64,000 bases of DNA from Tubiluchus corallicola (lineage: Eukaryota; Priapulida; Priapulimorpha; Priapulimorphida; Tubiluchidae). This document shows, piece after piece, positions 1-15,135 of this stretch (position 1 is the stretch's first letter; the number at the start of each line of letters is the position of its first letter). The notes beneath the pieces are model-generated. The model saw only the letters and a list, made by a program, of their open reading frames with translations. It searched no databases and had not been told where the DNA came from. The stretch covers positions 248,001-312,000 of the forward strand of contig JAQGDQ010000022.1 in assembly GCA_030141605.1 (NCBI GenBank), in the 5' to 3' direction. Both the position numbers and the translations under genes were made by a program.

Positions 1-95
1 CAAATGTTTTAAGTAGTTAAAAGTAATTAAGCTATTGTTATAAGAAACAAAAAATAATTGCAAACACTAGAACTTGTTAAAGTGTGCAAATTTAG

Positions 96-2034
<1,939 letters not shown>

Positions 2035-3391
2035 AAGAAAGGGAATATGTTTAGCGATTTAAAAACTTTATATTAACTTAGTCTAAGATAAGCGTTCAAT
2101 TCATGTTATTTACGCAAGACTCATTTAACGCATTGAAAAATTTGCGTTTATGTAATAGGTAGTGTATTATAGGCTACGTAGTGCAAGGAATGTTTAACCT
2201 AAACGACCGATAGTGGTGATATATAATAATCCTGTTTTTATCGTCTCATTCTAAATCCTCAAGTCTACATATATGTCACAGAAGTCAGTATTTTATTATT
2301 ATTACACGTATTTCTCGTACACTGATGTAACCATATACTGATGAGTCTTAAGCTATTGTCAACTCTTTTCAAAACCTCTCGACTGTATTCCTTTAACCCA
2401 GCGAAGAGTCGTAGGCATAACTGTTTTTAGACGTTTACCAGTACATTTATCTGCAGTGGCATATATTGCGGAATGCTACATAGCCAAGCTTGAGCTCAGA
2501 AGAATTACTAATAGCATGATAACCTCTGAACCAGTTAAGCTGGTGAATAGGTAGTGGATTCTCAGTTCCTCAGAAACGAACAAACATTAAACGTTTACGT
2601 TGAGCTGTAATAAAACCTTATAAACCCTTGCTGACAAGCCTAGATGCTATAAAATAAAATTTAAAAACAATTATGCGACTATAGGCCTAAGACCGTTACC
2701 TGTGAACAGTTGCAATATGAAAAATTAATCCATACTGAAGTTGAAATTTTGAACGACGGACGGAGTGCTGTTATAGATGTGCAAATCGAAAGCCAGATGG
2801 GGGGAGTGCTGAGAAAGGAGAGTTGTCATTTAAATTCGTAATAACTGTGGGCTAACTGCAGCAATCCCCAGCCCCACAGCCCCTATTACAAATATTATGC
2901 GGTTAAGTTGACTTCTAGACAATTTTATGTAACAATTAATTCTCTGGTAGCCATTTGTGAAACCAATAATTTGTAACTATAGAGTTATATTCTTCCATGT
3001 GCAACTTGAGTCAGCCGTGGCAGCACATTTTCGTTCCACATGAAATCCCACTCGCGATGCCTCGCATCCACCATGCATCAATATGAAGCCTGTATCAACA
3101 CTGTTCACTATAAACCATTCTCCTAACTCCCGACTTCCATTAATTCCACAAAAAACCCCACCAGATCTGGGAAGGACGTCCAATCAAATTCGCAGCACCG
3201 GCATTGCAACCAATGAGAATCAGAAAACGTATTTCATCACCGTAATGACCTTCATTGTTGTGAGTCAAGGTTAAATCGCGAAAATCGGCCATTTTTTCAA
3301 AAGTTCCACAACGTTGTGATTTGTTTCACGCGATTCAACTCTTTTTGTGTGTGAAGTTAGGAGTTTATTTTCTGAAATTCGGCTGTCGACT
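2035..3391. other. Spacer between the two fibrinogen-related genes
   Basis: This 1.36-kb stretch separates the stop of gene A from the ATG of gene B. It must hold the 3' UTR of A and the promoter and 5' UTR of B. I see no coding exon, no clear TATA box near 3392 and no canonical AATAAA close to the stop of A. Open frames on both strands around 2977-3274 have no recognisable protein character. Confidence 0.6.
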
Positions 3392-6300
3392 ATGAAGCAT
3401 CATCTAACATGGGTCGTAGTGCTCTTCGTCTTGGTAAGTATATTGTGTACACCCGAATGCCTAGTATTAATAACATTGAACTTTCCTACTTACTTTAGTT
3501 GAAAAAATAATTGTTTGTGGTCAGATGTTTTTACCATTAACCATTTGCCGTCTACACAGCCAGAGTGTTAATCTTTTGAACCTTCGGCCGATCGTTATTT
3601 CGCCATAAACGTCAACTTGGAAATCAGAGTATAAAAGAAAACACCGTTGCTGCTGTGTGCAAATCTAACTCTAAACTACACTATACGTAAATAAAGAACT
3701 ACTTTATAATTTATAGAAACGATCCTCAGTTTTCCGACATCATCGTGACCATATAGATATTATTATTATTGATTTTACAAATGTAGACAAATTTAGTTTT
3801 TATTGATAAAAGCTTGGACTAGTATTAGACGCAACTAAGTTTTCTCCGCCATGTTTTCCATGATTTGCATGCAGTCGCTTCGGTGCACACAGGCCGCCAA
3901 GCTTCTCATCCACAGGGACGGAGTCTCACATTTACAATTTAGGCTTACAATCGTGTATTCTTGCAAGGAAGTCAGTCAGTGTTGTTTGTGTTCAAAATAC
4001 AAAATTACATTTTATTTCTAATATTTCTGTTGCTAATAGTCTGATAAAAATCGTAAAACAAAGCATAAATAAGCGAAAACAAGTCGTGTTTTGGAAAAAA
4101 AACAGTAAACATAATTAATATGAAATTCTAACTATATAAATTGATCGATATTATTTGTAATCCCAATATCGTAAAGCCTAAGGAAAAAGATTAAACAAAA
4201 CTGAACGAATTCTTACGAAACCTTCTAGAGCGTTAAAGCTGGAGTGAACCCAATGTTTTTAACCCAAAAGTCCTTGGTTCAAATCCAGACACAGTCACGA
4301 TTTTTATATTTCCTTCACATCGATGGAGTTTGATTTCAAATGTTCAATATAATATTATTCTATCATTAACCAAAAATGTTAAAATTAGGATTATGAACAA
4401 TTACTTTGTAAGCGCAGCTTAGCGCACTAAGTTAGTGTAGTCCATCATTATGAAGGAAAATTACTTATCGAGCTTTCAAAATTTAATGGAAAACTATGAA
4501 AAAACGTTTGGTCCCAAGGACTCCCAACACATCACTGATTGCAACACAACAGTAGAGCTCCAAGTCTCAGCTTGTCTGTTCACGATTTCACAAGCGATTT
4601 AAACGATTAGATAGGTAGGTAGCTAGGTAGCTAGGTAGGTAGGTAGGTAGATAGATAAATAGATATTTTATTTCTGAAAATAAAATTTCTTACACGAAAA
4701 TTACAAAACCAACTTATACCCGATGGTTTTATCAGCGGACAGAGCTCGGGGAATAATTTTCAGGTTATACTAACCATTTGACCGAACATAGCTGTACAAG
4801 GTATACATAGTTATATAAATTTAGTTTTAACATCTATGAAGCGAAAAAAGCTATTAACTAAACATTGTTAATTAATTGTGCCAGTTAATATTTAGAGCAC
4901 TGTGAAATGTCTTTTCAGAATATATAAATATTTTTAATTTTTTTTGCATTGATAATTATTTTCAACATGTAAAATATTTTTAACCAGCGAGTAAATATTT
5001 TTCAACATGTAAAATATTTTGCAGCAACCTGGCGAAGTAAAATCCAAGGACTAAGTTAGTGTAGTCCATCATTATGAAGGAAAATTTTACTTATCGAGCT
5101 TTCAAAATTTAATGGAAAACTATAAACAACGTTTGGTTCCAAGGACTCCCAACACATCACTGATTGCAACACAACAGTAGAGCTCCAAGTCTCAGCTGGT
5201 CTGTTCACGATTTCACAAGCGGTTTAAACGATTAGATAGGTAGGTAGGTAGGTAGGTAGGTAGGTAGGTAGGCAGGCAGGTAGGTAGGTAGGTAGATAGA
5301 TAGTTAGATAGATATTTTATTTCTGAAAATAAAATTTCTTACACGAAAATTACAAAACCAACTTATACCCAATGGTTTTATCAGCGGGCAGAGCTCGGGT
5401 AATGATTTTCAGATTATACTAACCATTTGACCGAACATAGCTGCACAAGGTATATACGCAGTTATACAAATTTAGTTTTAACATCTACGAAGCGAAAGAA
5501 GCTATTAACTAAACATTGTTAATTAATTGTGCCGTTAATATTTACAGAACTGTGAAATTTGTGTTCAGAATATATAAATATTTTTAATTTTTTTGTATTG
5601 ATAATTATTTTCAACATGTAAAATATTTTTAACCAGCGAGTAAATATTTTTCAACATGTAAAATATTTTGCAGCAACCTGGCAAAGTAAAATCCAAATAA
5701 ATTATAATTCATAGTAATCCCATAAACTGGATTATCCTATGTATGAATCTAAATTTTATTCTATTCCTTCTTGACCTAAAATATGGGCATTTCTGCCGGT
5801 TTTTAGAAACTGAAAATACATCCTTTTTGTGCTCAGATTGCGATATCAAATGCCTGAATATTTACTGCAGTAAAACTAACAAATACACTACCCGGGGTAA
5901 GTTATCCAACTGTTTTTAACGTGGTTTTTCAGGTTCTGGCCGTTGGGAATCCAGTACCGGAAACATCTAAAACAGAAGAACCCGAGTATGTTTTTGAGTG
6001 GCCTGACGGCGCAGGCCCTGAGTCAGCGTCAGAATCGGAATCAACTGCAACGGAAGAGCCTGAGTATGTTTTTGGATTGCCGGAAGTAGCAGGTACTGGG
6101 CCTGCTGACGTATTAGACTTTACGGAAAGTAAAGAAGCTCAAGAAACTGGGATTCAGATACCGCTTACAATGGATAACAACTCGTACATAGAAACATCGA
6201 TTGGTGACCTGTTAACAGAACTAATTTCTGGTGGTGGTGAAGTAAGTTTGACGAAAAAGCAAGACCATGTGAGCCAATCGAAGGCTTATTGCTTAAAATG

Positions 6301-9300
6301 AAATAAAATTTGTTTTTATTGAAATGACTGTATATTGGTATCTATTTTTTCAAGTTACACCAGGATGGTAGCGCTTTACCGGGGTATACAGAAGCCAAGA
6401 TCATGTTATCATCAAAAAGATTCCAAAAGTCGCTACTATCGAAACCACGATTTTTTCAAATTATTTTGGACCCTCTCCGGCCAACATTTCAGGCAAATGG
6501 TTGAAGACTTTCAGGCGCAAAAACTCTCCAGAAACGTATATTTTCTGTAGCCATCATTTCCTTTTTTTGCGTTTGTTGAGCATCTACAATTTGTTTACTA
6601 AATCTAGTTTATTTTTGAATTTTTTAAGTGCCGAAAAAGGCGCAAATTTAAGGCAATCTTTAAAAAGTTTGTCCAGCTAGAAGTAAGAAAAGACTTAGTT
6701 TTTAAACCACATCAGTTGTGAGTTTAATTATGCGTGCAACTTTTCGCTCCGGAGTTTTTGTGTTGTGAGAAACTACTTGTTACATTAGTGAATCTGTAAC
6801 TTGGTTAGAGTTCGCTGTTTGCTGACACAACGTTTACAAAACTTAAACTTTATCTGTAAATTGAAACTCTTATTGCTAGGCCCCAGCCTGCAATGCTGCT
6901 GTTACATTCCTTCTTTCTCCTCCCAAATTTAGTCATTAAAGAACTCTTGTTTTTATCCACAAATTATATTGATGCACTATAAGGCCTAATTTAATAACAT
7001 AATATGATTTATACGGCTGATGAACTTGCCTGACCTGGTTTCCAAAAAATTCTTATTGGGATAGGCTATACACGCTTTCTAATAAGGTTGTAAATGAAAC
7101 TGTAAAAGAATGAAGCAAAAAAATTCATAGATTATTTAGCTCGCCCATCATTTTCCTTGGCCGGCATTTCATCCCCTGTTTCTCTTTTTGAAAGTTTTAC
7201 TGCAGTCAGTAACCCAGTTGCAAATGTAATTATTATAGAAACTGCATTATTACTGGTTACATAATACTTAATATATTATATTGCATTGTTATTACAATTG
7301 TTGTTTCAGTCAGAAGAGTCAAGTATTATTGCTAACATCGCACGTCTGTTGGGACTACCATACACGAAGAAAGTAAGCATTCGATTCCAATAAGTGTTAA
7401 CTTTTAATTAAATTTAATGTAACGAAAGTGAAGTTATGGCTGCAATTAAATTGAACTAGTTTGAACTAAATTGTACATTTCACTGTAAAAATAAAAATGC
7501 TAGAAATTTATATACGTGTGCGAGGTGGTGAGAACATCTCGATTTGCACAGTTGTTTATTTTGTTACAGGATTCGAAACAAATTACAACTGTTAATCGAA
7601 AAACTGGTACAATACCAGACATGCCACCAGTTATAATAACACCAAAGGTAATTTGTTTCAATACTCCATAACTTTTGATCATTGGAAAGGTGACATCACT
7701 TGGCCGAGTTCGGCGCTTCTTGAAACTAACTTTAAATGTATATAGTAGGCATTTAGTAAGTGTGTACTGGAATTAATGTTAGACTAGCTGGAGTTGTAGT
7801 TGAATGTTGTAATCGCCACAAGCAAGGCCATTCAAAAGTAAGGGCTGGAGTAAAAAGATGAAAGTACGAATACATGTATTGACAAAAATAATTCACTTTC
7901 ACTAATTTTGCTAGTAGTGAAACTATCTCTTAATGCTCTTCCTGAATCGAGTTAAGTTGTAATTTTCATAGAAAAATTTCTGGTAGATAATGTTACAAAT
8001 GGTAAAAAGCTCGAGAAAAAACTGGATTTATGAGTAAATGTCCTGCAGCTAGGAAGAGTCAGGGTAAGTGAGAAAAGCAGGGGGACAACGTGCAGTGTGA
8101 CGAGAAATTGTGAGAACAGTCTACAGAATAATAGAAGTTGTCAGTGTAGCAGAGCTTAATCCTACCAGAGCTAGCCAGCGAGTGTATTTTGCCAGTTTCC
8201 CGTTACGTTTTTTTACTGTATTTCAGTTTTTGTAATACTAGTTCTGTTTACTTGTTGCAGGACAAAGATTCACAGTCAACTGGAGATACCGACATACAGA
8301 CAGCTGGATACGGGAATGCACAAGATGTGACGGAATTGGCAAAAGCTGCACTACAGTTGCTACCTCTTGTGAAACAAAGCTTGATTCCACCAAGTATGAA
8401 ATACCTTTTAATATAGACCTTAGAACTGGGCAGATAATTGTGTTACAGTCAACATAACACCAAAACTTAATTATGAAGAATTAAACAACACAGAAATATC
8501 GATATTTATCAGTTGTCCAGCATTCATTCATTCATTCAAGCAAACTTCATTGCACTCGTCATTTCAGATACAGATTTACTTGAAAAAATCAACTGTAATC
8601 AAAATCATACATTTTTAACACAGTAGCATTTCAAGTAAATAACAACGCGAATATATATAAAAAGAAATATAGAACACTAGACGCAATAATCATTGTCACA
8701 GTTAACTATGCTTTTCTAGAATTAAAACTTTGATACCACATACTAAAAATGTTAAATGTTATCATTTATTGACGTTCAATAAATCTAATTAAAAATTACG
8801 TGTACGTGGCTGCAGTAATAAAAAAGAGTGAAAGCTATTTTAGAATGGAGTGAATTAAGTAGTGAACTACCTCAAAGTACAATTCTTGGTCCACGATTAT
8901 GCATAATTTATGTAAATTCTCGTATATTTTTATCTTATGCGTAGTTGTACAAACGGGTAAATATGTATACATATTCGTGTTTTGTGTTTAAATAATTGCA
9001 CTAACATTCTCTTACCTGAACAGCTAATTTGTGTGCAATATACTGGTTTTATAACGTGCATCAAGCCACCAACACTCTAACAGCACATGGCTTTCAAAAG
9101 TTTTAATGGTCGTGTATTTTTATTTCTGTGCCCCATCCCCCATTATTCAGTTGGTGTATAATAATTCATTAACGAGTTATAATAGTAATGGTGAAATCGG
9201 GATGGACTGGTTGACATATCAATTGTTAGATTGATTAACTGACACAACTGAGTGTTGTTACTCGAGTGTATTTTTAATGGCGTAATCTATAGCATGAATA

Positions 9301-12300
9301 TTGAATAAAACATGTCTTTGATAATGTGCATATTGAGTTATGTCCAACACTTATTGAAATTTATCTTTCTATAGAGCTCCCGAATGACTGCGCAGCATTG
9401 AAAGGGGAAGGTGTAAATAAAAGTGGACAATACACCATTAAACCACAATCGGCAGCCGAGCCGTTTGACGTCTACTGCGATATGGAAACCGATGGGGGAG
9501 GCTGGACGGTATGTATCATTACTCTGTAAATGTGAGTGTACGAGTCTTGATGCGATTTTCCGCTTCGTTTCGTACTGCATCGAGTTGATTTCGTAATTGT
9601 AACAAAAGCTAAGTGGTTAGGGCTTGTACTTAGTGATAATTAAATAATGCTGCACCTGACCAATTAATGGATCTGGTGAGTGTCCTGAGCATTTATTTCG
9701 TAGGTGAAAGTACTAGGTCATCTGCTGATTTAGTGGCTCGCCTTAGAGTATTATCCTTGGCAAAGAGAATGGATATAATAAACCTGTCCCGCCGTACCAC
9801 TGGCAGTAGGTTTTTAGAGTGCTGACTGTACATGTATCGTGAATCTGTCTTGCCAACTTCTAACTTATTATTAGAATGTTTTACCCCATATATTACAATG
9901 TATATATGTTTTCTGTACGCAACATTTCAAAACAGAAATGTTTAAGGTCCCGTTTGTATAAACCAAATACCTATTTAAGAATGTTTCATTGTGGATGCCT
10001 CGGTTAGTTTCAAGAAACGGTAGTGTTCGCTACACGCCACTTTATGAATTATTTAAGTTCAACTAATGTTTATTGTCTAAGATTCTATCAGACGTTCACC
10101 AGAACGTGTTTTTATTTCATAAGGTTATACAGCGAAGACTTGACGGTTCTGAACGTTTCCATCGTGGCTGGACGTCTTATAAGGTCGGTTTTGGTACCCT
10201 TTGCGAGGAGTTCTGGCTAGGTGAGCAGTTATTATTTATCCGGAAATTACAATAATATTTATTTTAACCGTCGATTTCATTATTGATTTACTTTGCACTG
10301 CCTAGTCTTGCGATACAAAAGTTTGGTGTTAACGTTTAAAATGTTAGTCGTGCCATACTGTGAGTCCTAATGGTTAAATCATTTAATTTGCATTACAGTT
10401 TTGTATCAACAAAAAGATTTTTGTGTGTATGATACGTTTTTCTTGAGCTTAAGACAAAAGGTGAAATGCTGTTTCAAAAACTAATTTTCTCTTGGACTAG
10501 TTAATTTGACATGTGTTGGAAATTTTGTGACTGGCATGATAAAAAATTTATATAGTACCACGCTTATAGACACATTACATGTAACGTACATTTTACTGCC
10601 AGTAACGAGTACAAATCTTCGTTGATATAATTACGTATGAAACCTTCAATTACATATTATTATGTAAAGTCCAAAAAAGGATGTTAGCTTTACAAGTTAG
10701 TAAGTATACTAGTTTGTTCACTCTAATATGATTTCTACCCTGAATGCTTGAGCTGTATCATTTAATGCACTGTGATATTCTTAAAATATGACTAGTTTCT
10801 CACACTGTTGATAAATTTCACAGACTTTTCTGACTAAAAAATGAGCACTTTTGTAAATGTGAGTTAGGTCTAATTTACTCTTAATTTATTAGTATATGTA
10901 TGACTTGGAGATAATTTAACTTCAGGTAAGTCTAAGATGGCCATTTTACAACACCTTTAGCTTGCTTTTACCGTAGAGCTGCAAAATAATTCAGCGTCAA
11001 TTTCATATGCAGGAAATGATAAAATCAGCCTCCTTACCCAGGCCAGACAGCAGTCTCTGCGCGTAGACATGCGAACTACAGAGGGTGAGACTATATACGC
11101 AGCGTACGACATCTTCAATGTTGGATCAGAACAAGCAAACTACAGGCTAACCGTAGATGTTTATGCTGGTACCGCAGGTACGCGCTAGAAGCACATTATA
11201 CATGTGCATTATTCGTAATGCCAAGAGCAAAAATTAGTTACGTTTCTGCATGCCTTAGCAGCAGCCCCCTCCCCCCCCCCTCCCCCCAACGTGTGAGACA
11301 TGAGTTAAAACAGCATGTAGCTACTGTTCTATCAGGTCGCCCTGACAGATTTACATTAATTTTCTTTCTTTTTCGATACAGCATAATAACACTATAACAA
11401 TTTTCACAGCTTTTCTTGCCAATAAGGTTATCTCGTCAAGTGTCAAACTTCAATCAATGCAATATTAAGACTAAGTGAATAAAAACCAAAACCTTTTTAA
11501 TACATGGCAGAATTTTGTATCTTTGATTGGCTTTTGCGTTATAGGCAGGGATGTGTCTTTCTGTTAAACAATCGGCAAGCAAATTTGCATATCGGAACGA
11601 ATCTGAACACAAGTTTCCGTATTGGCACATTTCTGATGGTAGCCCTGTGTTATGTTTGCGATACATTATGTGTGTGACAAAATAACTACTCTTAGATGAG
11701 TTGGACGTAAAACCACTAGTGTACACTATACTACTTTTGCAACTATGCTCCTACTTGACGAGACAAACACAAAGCTACAGATCCGTGCTGCTTATCCCAA
11801 GAGATAACAAGAACTGAACATTACAGCAATGCAGCTGCACTTAAAAAATGTGCCTAGGGACAGTGTTACTTCTCAATGCTGAAAGAGGGTCAAAACTCGA
11901 CCCACGCCCATGTTACGCCTTAAAACTGGAGATCCACGTTTTCATGGACCAGAAGCGGTATTCAGTTTATGCTGCTGCTTAAAGCTGTTTGCAGAATTCG
12001 CACATTTTGCACATTACTGTAGCACGAAAATTTTGTCTTTGAATCCCATGAAACACGATAAAACTTTTAAAATGGCTAAAAGCACTACACTTTTGAAAAA
12101 AATGGCAGGTTCTTCAAAAATTGCTTCAGACCTAAGTGATCCACCAATTGACTTAATTTCAGATCTGTCGTTTCTCGTTTTCTAAACCAACCCGTTCTTG
12201 GCGCAGTTGCGCCGAAACTCCGAAACGTAATTCATACAAATTAGTCTGAACAAGTAAAGACGAGAAGCTACAATAAGAAAACGAAAATGTAAAAACATGT

Positions 12301-12736
12301 TCAAAAAATAGCATATGCAAGGTGTCTGATGATGCTTTTCTTGAAGCAGATAAGGTTATAGTTGTAGTTTACAGGGAAACAATTGCTAATATAGAAGCCC
12401 TCAGACGAAAGACTCTAGCAAATATTTACGTGCAGGTGATAATAGACGACCACACACTGTTTAAGGTAAGTGTGTACAAAGATTTCCGCTGTTGCAGGTG
12501 ATGCCATGGCAACTCACAGTGTGATGCAGTTCAGTACTGAGGATCGCGACCTGGACAGAAAGTCGTCGCAAAACTGTGCAGAAAGGTATGGCGGTGGTTG
12601 GTGGTACAACGCCTGCTACGAATGCACTCTCAATGGTTACTATAAGAAAGGTGATTCCAGTGGAGTCCTTTGGTTGAAGAATAAGCTGGCTACAGTTGAG
12701 ATGAAGATACGACCTGCTGACACGGGAGCAAAGTGA
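3392..12736 (+). CDS. Secreted ficolin-like fibrinogen-related protein B, complete (419 aa)
   Basis: Nine exons join in frame to 1,260 nt: 3392-3433, 5933-6241, 7310-7372, 7570-7647, 8261-8393, 9375-9508, 10124-10220, 11013-11177 and 12498-12736 (stop TGA). The start ATG gives [14 protein letters not shown] then VLAVGNP, a clear signal peptide interrupted by a phase-0 intron. Residues ~22-208 are an acidic, low-complexity stalk with two copies of TEEPEYVF and no Gly-X-Y collagen repeats. The fibrinogen C-terminal domain runs from about residue 210 ([10 protein letters not shown]) to the end, with [35 protein letters not shown] and [15 protein letters not shown]. Its length of ~210 aa is typical. 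The DLD before the NCA cysteine fits the calcium loop. Extra cysteines (GTLCEEF, CYEC) may form a further bond. Known relatives are extracellular lectins; the ligand here is unknown. Gene A upstream is its tandem paralogue. All nine exons phase correctly, so the model is strong. Confidence 0.93.
4225..4395 (+). mobile_element. SINE-like element with B-box (family 2, copy 1)
   Basis: This is in intron 1 of fibrinogen-related gene B. A tRNA-like stretch with GTTAAAGCTGGAGTG and then TTGGTTCAAATCCAGAC (near 4268-4287) resembles an A-box region and a TpsiC arm. It is followed by CACGATTTTTATATTTCC. A second locus at about 55190-55290 has a similar B-box and the same GATTTTTATTTCC tail, which supports a dispersed family rather than a chance match. 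Both copies are diverged and their ends are not defined. Confidence 0.4.
4425..5696 (+). repeat. Tandem duplication of a ~625-bp unit with TAGG core
   Basis: Two head-to-tail copies lie in intron 1 of fibrinogen-related gene B: about 4425-5047 and 5051-5696. Each begins with CTAAGTTAGTGTAGTCCATC, contains a (TAGG)n tract (4611-4655 and 5236-5300), then a palindromic ATTTTATTTCTGAAAATAAAAT segment. Each also has two internal copies of TTTCAACATGTAAAATATTTT and ends with GCAACCTGGC and AAGTAAAATCCAA. By eye the copies are nearly identical apart from the TAGG tract length and scattered substitutions, so the duplication is recent. It could be a duplicated non-autonomous element with a microsatellite core. 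No coding capacity was seen. Confidence 0.9.
11265..11287 (+). repeat. Poly-C tract
   Basis: This is a nearly pure run of C with two T interruptions, in the last intron of fibrinogen-related gene B. It is a low-complexity sequence prone to length error. Confidence 0.9.
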
Positions 12737-12747
12737 TCTTAGACCTG

Positions 12748-12753
12748 AATAAA
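12748..12753 (+). terminator. Polyadenylation signal of fibrinogen-related gene B
   Basis: A canonical AATAAA lies 11 bases after the TGA stop at 12734-12736. It implies a very short 3' UTR of perhaps 30-40 bases. The position is plausible for a compact invertebrate gene, but the cleavage site cannot be seen. Confidence 0.6.
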
Positions 12754-13558
12754 CAATTATAACATAGAAATTCCGGCACTTTTATCAATAACAACATCAA
12801 AATTGTGTAATGATGTTTATAAACGCGCTTATTTTGTGAAAAAAATCCATTGATTCTGGATAATTGGGGCGTGCTTGAATTCAGGCTTACAATGTGCACC
12901 CATTTCCTCTATTTGAGGCCATTTTTGAAAACTAAGCCGCCTTTTACGAATGCAATTAAATTAATAAACGGCCTATCACTCAGTTGATGATTATAATTTA
13001 TCTAGAATGCGTTGCGTGGCGTCACCTTTTGTAGACTTGCTGAGTTAGCTTGCTGTTACCATTTTAGTGAACAACTGTCTTACAGGTTTTTAATATCAGT
13101 TGCTACATGGAATACCTGTAATTACTCTAACTACTGAACTTGATCTTCCTGTTTGCAACGTATAGCAGTGAGGAAATTGAAGCAATAATTATCATGTGTT
13201 TGCGGCATTAGGAATTTCGATGTTACTTGTTTATTAGCAACTAATGTTGCCGCGAAAGTAGGGAAAATACCGTTAAATCAAATGATTTATTAAAGTAGTG
13301 ATTAATTTACGGTTAGAATTCTCAAGTTCGCTATTGTTGTGAAAAATAGATTTTGTATTTCAGTATTTTATGCAATTATGTGACAATGTTACTGTACTTA
13401 ATTTTCTACACAGAGATGGCAGCAAGAGGAAGTTGATATCTCTGTTAAAATTGGTAAATGTTACGTACCATATTTATAATTCTTGTACGTATCTTGTAAA
13501 TTATTTTTGCGACTGTATTTATATGCATTGAGTGCGTCTTGTAACTACTAAATTTGAA

Positions 13559-13879
13559 TTAAAAATTTGTTTGTTCTTGCCTTATAAAGATTCTCTTTTT
13601 TGCTTTGTTGTAGTTTTCTAATCTACAGCTATTCTTTTTCATGCCATTCAAAGCAGTGCAAGCTAGAATCCTGCACAAGGCTATGCTGTAACTGACTGTG
13701 ACATAATCGGAGTCCAGGTAGTGTGTTAAAGACACTGAATCGGTGGAGTTTTTTAACCTTTTCTGGATGCACAAATAGTACATTTTGGAGGTACTATAGG
13801 AAACTGCCTGGACGTAGTCAATAATCCATTCAATAACCAGGCCTGGCCTTACTTTGCTTAACTTATAGCCATGACGCAC
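13559..13879 (-). mobile_element. Possible piggyBac transposase relic
   Basis: An uninterrupted reverse-strand reading frame of 106 codons contains KLSKVRP, then a segment around YVQAVSYSTSK, then KRLK, and later YLDSDYVTVSY before LNGMKKNSC. The order and flavour recall piggyBac (DDE_Tnp_1_7) transposases, in which a K-(I/V)-RP motif precedes F-x-x-x-Y-x-P-x-x, an acidic catalytic motif and FKGR, followed by the D-N-(F/Y)-(Y/F)-(T/S)-S motif. The expected catalytic acidic motif is not present and part of the middle is missing, so it would be a dead fragment. The similarity was judged by eye only and could be chance. Confidence 0.28.
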
Positions 13880-15004
13880 TGTATTCTAGCACATAATATT
13901 GTAAATCATTTAGATTTACAAAACTGAAACGGCATTATCATCCCCCTATTCATTTGCCCTTTATTTTTATATTTAGCACCTTTCCACACCTACGTAGACG
14001 TCTGAAAACGCCTACAAATTCATTTTTGTGCTTTAAAAATAAAACAATCTGTAAAACCTGTAATTCATACCATAATGAAAACATTTGTTGCATAATGTTT
14101 TTAGCAAAATTAAAAAGTGAACAAAAAAAACGGCAAGTGAATTGGGTAAACGGTAGAAAAGCGCAAAACTGATTAGAGAACATTTCCTGTCTTTAAATAA
14201 ATGACTGGTTAAATTTGAATAGGTATTATAATACATTATATAAACTCACCCTGATTATATTTTTTGTCAATGAAATTGAAATTGAAAAGTTAAAATCATT
14301 AAACCGATACAATTTTTATGTAACGCTTCGCATTGTGAGACACTCAAAACCTTAAGATGATTATTTTGGCACCTTGTGATAGATTTACTTCATAGACGTA
14401 AACAACAAATTATCTTAATCTTGAGCACCTTTACTCATAAAAAACTTAGGAGTATTTCCTAAAAACAATGTATAATTACTATTATGAGTAACAGGGTATA
14501 AAGACAAGTACTAGAAACCAAATTACGGGGGTTGGAACGTATATTATACAAAACGGCTCATTCTATTAACGCGACTGGTCATCAATTTCGTCTTACCCTC
14601 TTTCTACAGCTGCCCCTTTCATCCCTACTCGCCCAAGCGTGTAAGCCTTGCGGATACACAGGTAAATTTATACCTGCAAAGACGGTTCATCGCAGTCAAG
14701 CTTTTGGGATTGTGATTGTCGAGCTGCTTATTGTCATAGTCTGTGCCCATGTTTAGTGAATGATGAACCCTCATCTCTCTGCAAAATGTGAATCATTCTG
14801 TGTGTATACTTAAGAGACGTGTAGTGTATCACATAAATTCAAAGTAGAATATTTGACGAAATATATCCCAGTGCAAGAAACAAGAGCTGAGTTTCTCCAC
14901 CGTGAGTATCGTTCCTGACTTTTTTCACTTATAGATAATTGTATCAAAAAGTTAGCTAGAACAATGACTAATACACACGCACGCACGTGCGCGCGCGTTC
15001 ACGC

Positions 15005-15135
15005 ACACTTTCTCTCGCTCTCTTTCCTTTTCCCTCTGTCTCTCTCTATATCTCTGTCTGTCTATCATTCGATCTCCAGCTCTCTTCTCACATCTTTTTT
15101 CTTGGCCCTCTCTTCTCTCTTTTTTTTTATCTGCT
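15005..15135 (+). repeat. CT-rich low-complexity tract
   Basis: Imperfect TCTC, CTTT and CTGT runs follow a short alternating CA/CG stretch at about 14975-15005. Open frames over it, read as Leu/Ser/Phe-rich peptides, are artefacts of the composition. Confidence 0.85.
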
